Origin: Candidatus Auribacterota bacterium
Lineage (GTDB): Bacteria > Auribacterota > JAFGBW01
Reading direction: 5' to 3'
Length of the DNA stretch: 10,003 nt
Assembly: GCA_016932965.1 (NCBI GenBank)
Contig: JAFGBW010000258.1
Span: forward strand, 1-10,003
Shown here: positions 7,605 to 10,003 of the stretch, in pieces
Layout of the letters: each line of letters begins with the position of its first letter
How positions within the stretch are numbered: position 1 is the first letter of the stretch
Made by a program: the position numbers and the translations under genes
Notes under the pieces: model-generated
Databases searched by the model: none
What the model was told of the DNA's origin: nothing
Seen by the model: only the letters and a program-made list of their open reading frames with translations

Positions 7605-7633
7605 TTGACACATTTAATAAATTCAGGTATAAT
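7605..7633 (+). promoter_or_regulatory. Perfect-consensus sigma-70 type promoter for the HExxH protein gene
   Basis: TTGACA (7605-7610) and TATAAT (7628-7633) match both consensus hexamers at all positions with the optimal 17-bp spacer. Transcription should start near 7640, giving a leader of about 23 nt with the ribosome-binding site AAGGG (7651-7655) 7 nt before the ATG. This implies strong housekeeping-type expression unless a repressor acts, for example at the palindrome just upstream. Confidence 0.85.
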
Positions 7634-7662
7634 TAATCACCCAGGTAAATAAGGGTATACAA

Positions 7663-9420
7663 ATGATAAGATTTTTTTGTGTATTTATTATCATATTATC
7701 GCCATTGACCCCGGTCTATTGTCAAAATAGATCGAACGACTTCTATATCGGCGGACAATATTATTTATCCCCCCTATCTATTTTTGACGACTCTGACTCT
7801 GATAGTTCCCGTCAGACGACTCAAAAAAAATTATCAGACATTTTTGAAATATTAAAAAAGCAGGGTCAAAAAAAAGTCGAACGATTTAAAAGTGCAATAG
7901 CAAGACTGCCGACAACCAGGGATCAATGGGATAAAAAACAATCCTTATACAAATTCAATCTTATCCAAAGCTTTGATACCAAGAGGCAATACAAAAGCAG
8001 TGTATACCATACCTCTATGTTTCCATATATCCTAACGATAAACGGGATTCAATTGGTCATCACCTTTGAACATTTTGACTGGTCCAAAAAAGACGTTGAT
8101 GTATTAGAAAAAGCTGTCGTATCCGGGATATACTTAATTGAAGATCTGAAAGATGGATTCATGTCACGAGGCGAATTTCATTTGCTGGATTTAAATCATC
8201 CTGACACCCTTAAGGCATTATCAGAAGATGATCAGCAAAAAGTGAGGCAATCTGTCTTGCTGATTAAAGAAAAATTCCCCAACTATCGAGCGGCGGTATC
8301 TGCTTATGTCTCCCCTGATAATCCAGAGCGACTGCCGATGGGAGGACTTTCCTTCGAAATACAGGATGTAGTTCAGTTCCTGTATGAGCCCGGCTATAAT
8401 GCTCATAATAGTGTAGATTATCTGATCGATGCAGCAATGGATAATCCGCTCATGTTACACTTGTTGTCTCATTTTCCTGACTCTGATTTTGGCATATTTT
8501 CTCCAAAAATAGTTGCAAGAAGAACATCTTATCGGCAACTAACTCCTATACCTGAAGACAGATATTTACCAGCACCGATTCTCCAGAATTCTGCTTCAAC
8601 TGCATTGGCTAAAATTGATAGGCCTCTCGACTTTTTTCGCGGGTCTTATGAAAGTCAGAAAAAGGACAGAGCCGTATGGATTGGTGAGGTTTCAGGAGGT
8701 TTTGCAGGAGAAGACAGTATTGTATTCGATGCTGATACAGAATTTACCTCACAATCTGCCCATGTCAATCATGAGTTATCCCATGCTGTATTATTTTTAT
8801 TATTACAAAAGAATAAAAAGATCATCAATCAATTGGAATACGACGTATTGCATGCCTATCCAGACGCTGTAACAATGCTGCAAGAGATAGGAGTATATGA
8901 CCAAATAGGCTCCTCAATGGACCGGACAGCAAGTGAAATCATTGCTCGGATATTGGAGAGTTTAGGAGAATTTAAAGAGCATATGACTATTAAAACCAGA
9001 AAAGGAGACATGCAATTTCCTATTACTTATCAGATCTTAACAAGATTGGCACAGACGGGTTTGATTCCTGATTATATGGATCCGGCAAAAATACTGCCGT
9101 TACAAAGCAGAACAGGTTGTATTGATCATCAGTATTACCTTCACGTTTTAGGCATACTCGCAGCAAATCGTGGGATTGGGGATTGGGTTACCCATGTCTA
9201 TTACAGAAAAGCAAAAGACAGTCTTTTCGAACGATTTGAAACCGACGCCTTAAAATCAGGCAAGCTTGATTTATTGCGGTTTTTTATTGATAACCATTAC
9301 GATTCGCTGGCGTTATGTTATGCGAATAATGAATCTCTTATTTCTTCTGATAGGATTGATAGCATTGACAAACTCAAACGTTATCTTAGTAAACTGACTC
9401 CTGTTTTGATTTCTGGCTAA
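7663..9420 (+). CDS. Exported protein of unknown family with HExxH motif, possible zinc metallopeptidase
   Basis: I do not recognise the family of this 585-residue protein. Residues 1-20 form a Sec-type signal peptide: Arg3, a hydrophobic core at about 4-12, then VYC before Gln21. Signal peptidase I cleavage is more likely than lipidation, because Tyr precedes the Cys. An acidic Ser/Asp stretch (42-49) and a basic helical segment follow. The key motif is HELSH at 370-374 (within NHELSHAVLF), which fits the zinc-binding HExxH helix. It comes after a beta-strand-like stretch (about 340-360), as in gluzincin peptidases. Glu425, in TASEIIARILESLGEF and 51 residues after the second His, is a reasonable third ligand. 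Start evidence is good: AAGGG 7 nt upstream and a perfect promoter. TAA is followed directly by TAG. The gene stands alone on its strand, facing the membrane sugar-phosphate transferase gene. Peptidase activity is inference from motifs; the substrate is unknown and a non-catalytic role is possible. Confidence 0.85.
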   Translation: MIRFFCVFIIILSPLTPVYCQNRSNDFYIGGQYYLSPLSIFDDSDSDSSRQTTQKKLSDIFEILKKQGQKKVERFKSAIARLPTTRDQWDKKQSLYKFNLIQSFDTKRQYKSSVYHTSMFPYILTINGIQLVITFEHFDWSKKDVDVLEKAVVSGIYLIEDLKDGFMSRGEFHLLDLNHPDTLKALSEDDQQKVRQSVLLIKEKFPNYRAAVSAYVSPDNPERLPMGGLSFEIQDVVQFLYEPGYNAHNSVDYLIDAAMDNPLMLHLLSHFPDSDFGIFSPKIVARRTSYRQLTPIPEDRYLPAPILQNSASTALAKIDRPLDFFRGSYESQKKDRAVWIGEVSGGFAGEDSIVFDADTEFTSQSAHVNHELSHAVLFLLLQKNKKIINQLEYDVLHAYPDAVTMLQEIGVYDQIGSSMDRTASEIIARILESLGEFKEHMTIKTRKGDMQFPITYQILTRLAQTGLIPDYMDPAKILPLQSRTGCIDHQYYLHVLGILAANRGIGDWVTHVYYRKAKDSLFERFETDALKSGKLDLLRFFIDNHYDSLALCYANNESLISSDRIDSIDKLKRYLSKLTPVLISG

Positions 9421-9473
9421 TAGGCCCGGCTCACATAGGCAGGACTCTTTAAACATTCGATTCCCACTCCTTT

Positions 9474-10003
9474 TTATTGTTTCAATACAAAGAAGTTCCA
9501 TGCGAGGATACAGGCCATACCTTGAAAAAAAAGGAATATAATTAAGACGGCATAGCGGGAACCGGTATATTTTAAAGCAGTGAACATGAGATGGTCCTCG
9601 GATTTCACAAATGGAGGGATTTTTTTGATGATCCGTCTCAGGCATACATATGAAAAATCAAAAATAATGAAACCGAAAAGCGCGGTCAGAATTGAAGCAG
9701 AATGGACATAGGTCAGGCCGGAATGAGAGAAAAAATCAAGAGAAAGAAAAAATAAGACAGAACCGAGAAGATGGGCGCCTGCGTCTCCCAAAAAAACAGA
9801 AGGTTTATAGACGTTTTGAAGCAGAAAACCAAATAGCGAAAAAATCCAGAAAAGACTCAGCCGTGAACAGATGTCCATTCCCTGCTTTTTGAATATAAAG
9901 GCCAAAGTCATGAGAATCAATACAGCGACTGAGGAAGCGGCTCCATCCAGTATATCAAGAAAATTGATCGCGTTCACAAGCCATACGAGGAGTAAAATGC
10001 ACA
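9474..10003 (-). CDS. Polyprenyl-phosphate sugar-1-phosphate transferase, WecA/MraY superfamily (5' end missing)
   Basis: The reading frame stays open to the right edge. A GTG at 9975-9977 lies inside the conserved NAINFLDILDG motif and is preceded by an in-frame hydrophobic stretch, so it is not the true start. About 176 C-terminal residues are visible, roughly half of the usual 320-370. The family transfers a sugar-1-phosphate (often GlcNAc-1-P) from a UDP-sugar to undecaprenyl phosphate in the inner membrane, the first step of O-antigen, teichoic acid or exopolysaccharide synthesis. Evidence is NAINFLDILDG (compare the NxxDGxDG motif), VFLGDAGAHLLG near 9760-9800 (compare FxGDAGS in WecA), and about five hydrophobic segments. 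The later histidine motif is unusual: where relatives have DHLxHRL or HxHH, this protein has DHLMFTAL (the His at 9591-9593), keeping only one His. It may use a different donor. It ends 53 bp from the convergent HExxH gene and shares the strand and theme of the two GT2 genes. Confidence 0.85.
   Translation of the reverse strand, partial: CILLLVWLVNAINFLDILDGAASSVAVLILMTLAFIFKKQGMDICSRLSLFWIFSLFGFLLQNVYKPSVFLGDAGAHLLGSVLFFLSLDFFSHSGLTYVHSASILTALFGFIIFDFSYVCLRRIIKKIPPFVKSEDHLMFTALKYTGSRYAVLIIFLFFQGMACILAWNFFVLKQ

Noticed and set aside
7663-7725. Lipoprotein reading of the HExxH protein's signal peptide (Cys20)
   Set aside because: The residues before Cys20 are Pro-Val-Tyr, which does not fit a lipobox. 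Cleavage after Cys20 by signal peptidase I is more plausible.
9421-9473. Possible terminator between the convergent HExxH and sugar-phosphate transferase genes
   Set aside because: A run of five T is present at 9471-9475, but I found no stem longer than three or four base pairs next to it.
9975-9977. GTG as the start of the membrane transferase
   Set aside because: It falls within a conserved family motif, and the frame continues upstream with hydrophobic residues to the window edge, so the gene is simply cut off.

Overview
The window looks like a chromosomal segment of a Gram-negative, moderately AT-rich bacterium. The evidence is a RecBCD-type recC gene, a lipoprotein-type signal peptide, a second Sec-type exported protein, and a block of surface-polysaccharide genes. 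I cannot assign a phylum. The recC, PEGA-lipoprotein and GT2 combination would fit spirochaetes, gammaproteobacteria or several uncultured lineages, and nothing here decides between them. There are no tRNA or rRNA genes, CRISPR arrays, transposases or phage genes.

Layout, left to right. (1) 1-2933, minus strand: most of recC, whose 3' end runs off the left edge. (2) 2934-3100: an AT-rich divergent promoter region. (3) 3101-4561, plus strand: a predicted lipoprotein with a PEGA domain, which I cannot assign to a named family. (4) 4553-6155, minus strand: a family 2 glycosyltransferase followed by an overlapping SpsF-like nucleotidyltransferase, probably one translationally coupled unit. The lipoprotein and the SpsF-like gene converge and overlap by 9 bp inside a short palindrome. 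(5) 6156-6504: a non-coding region with three stem-loops, including a terminator-like hairpin just upstream of the glycosyltransferase start. (6) 6505-7491, minus strand: a second, paralogous family 2 glycosyltransferase. (7) 7492-7662: a divergent intergenic region with a perfect-consensus sigma-70 type promoter and a 14-bp palindrome. (8) 7663-9420, plus strand: a secreted protein of unknown family with an HExxH motif, possibly a zinc metallopeptidase. (9) 9474-10003, minus strand: the C-terminal half of a membrane polyprenyl-phosphate sugar-1-phosphate transferase (WecA/MraY superfamily), which enters from the right edge.

The minus-strand genes from 4553 to 10003 fit one theme. A membrane transferase would load the first sugar phosphate on undecaprenyl phosphate, two GT2 enzymes would extend the chain, and the SpsF-like enzyme would supply a nucleotide-activated (probably CMP-linked) sugar. 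The sugars cannot be read from the sequence. Two exported plus-strand proteins, the PEGA lipoprotein and the HExxH protein, sit singly among these genes. They may be unrelated cargo or envelope partners. They are the least explained genes here and the best candidates for new biology.
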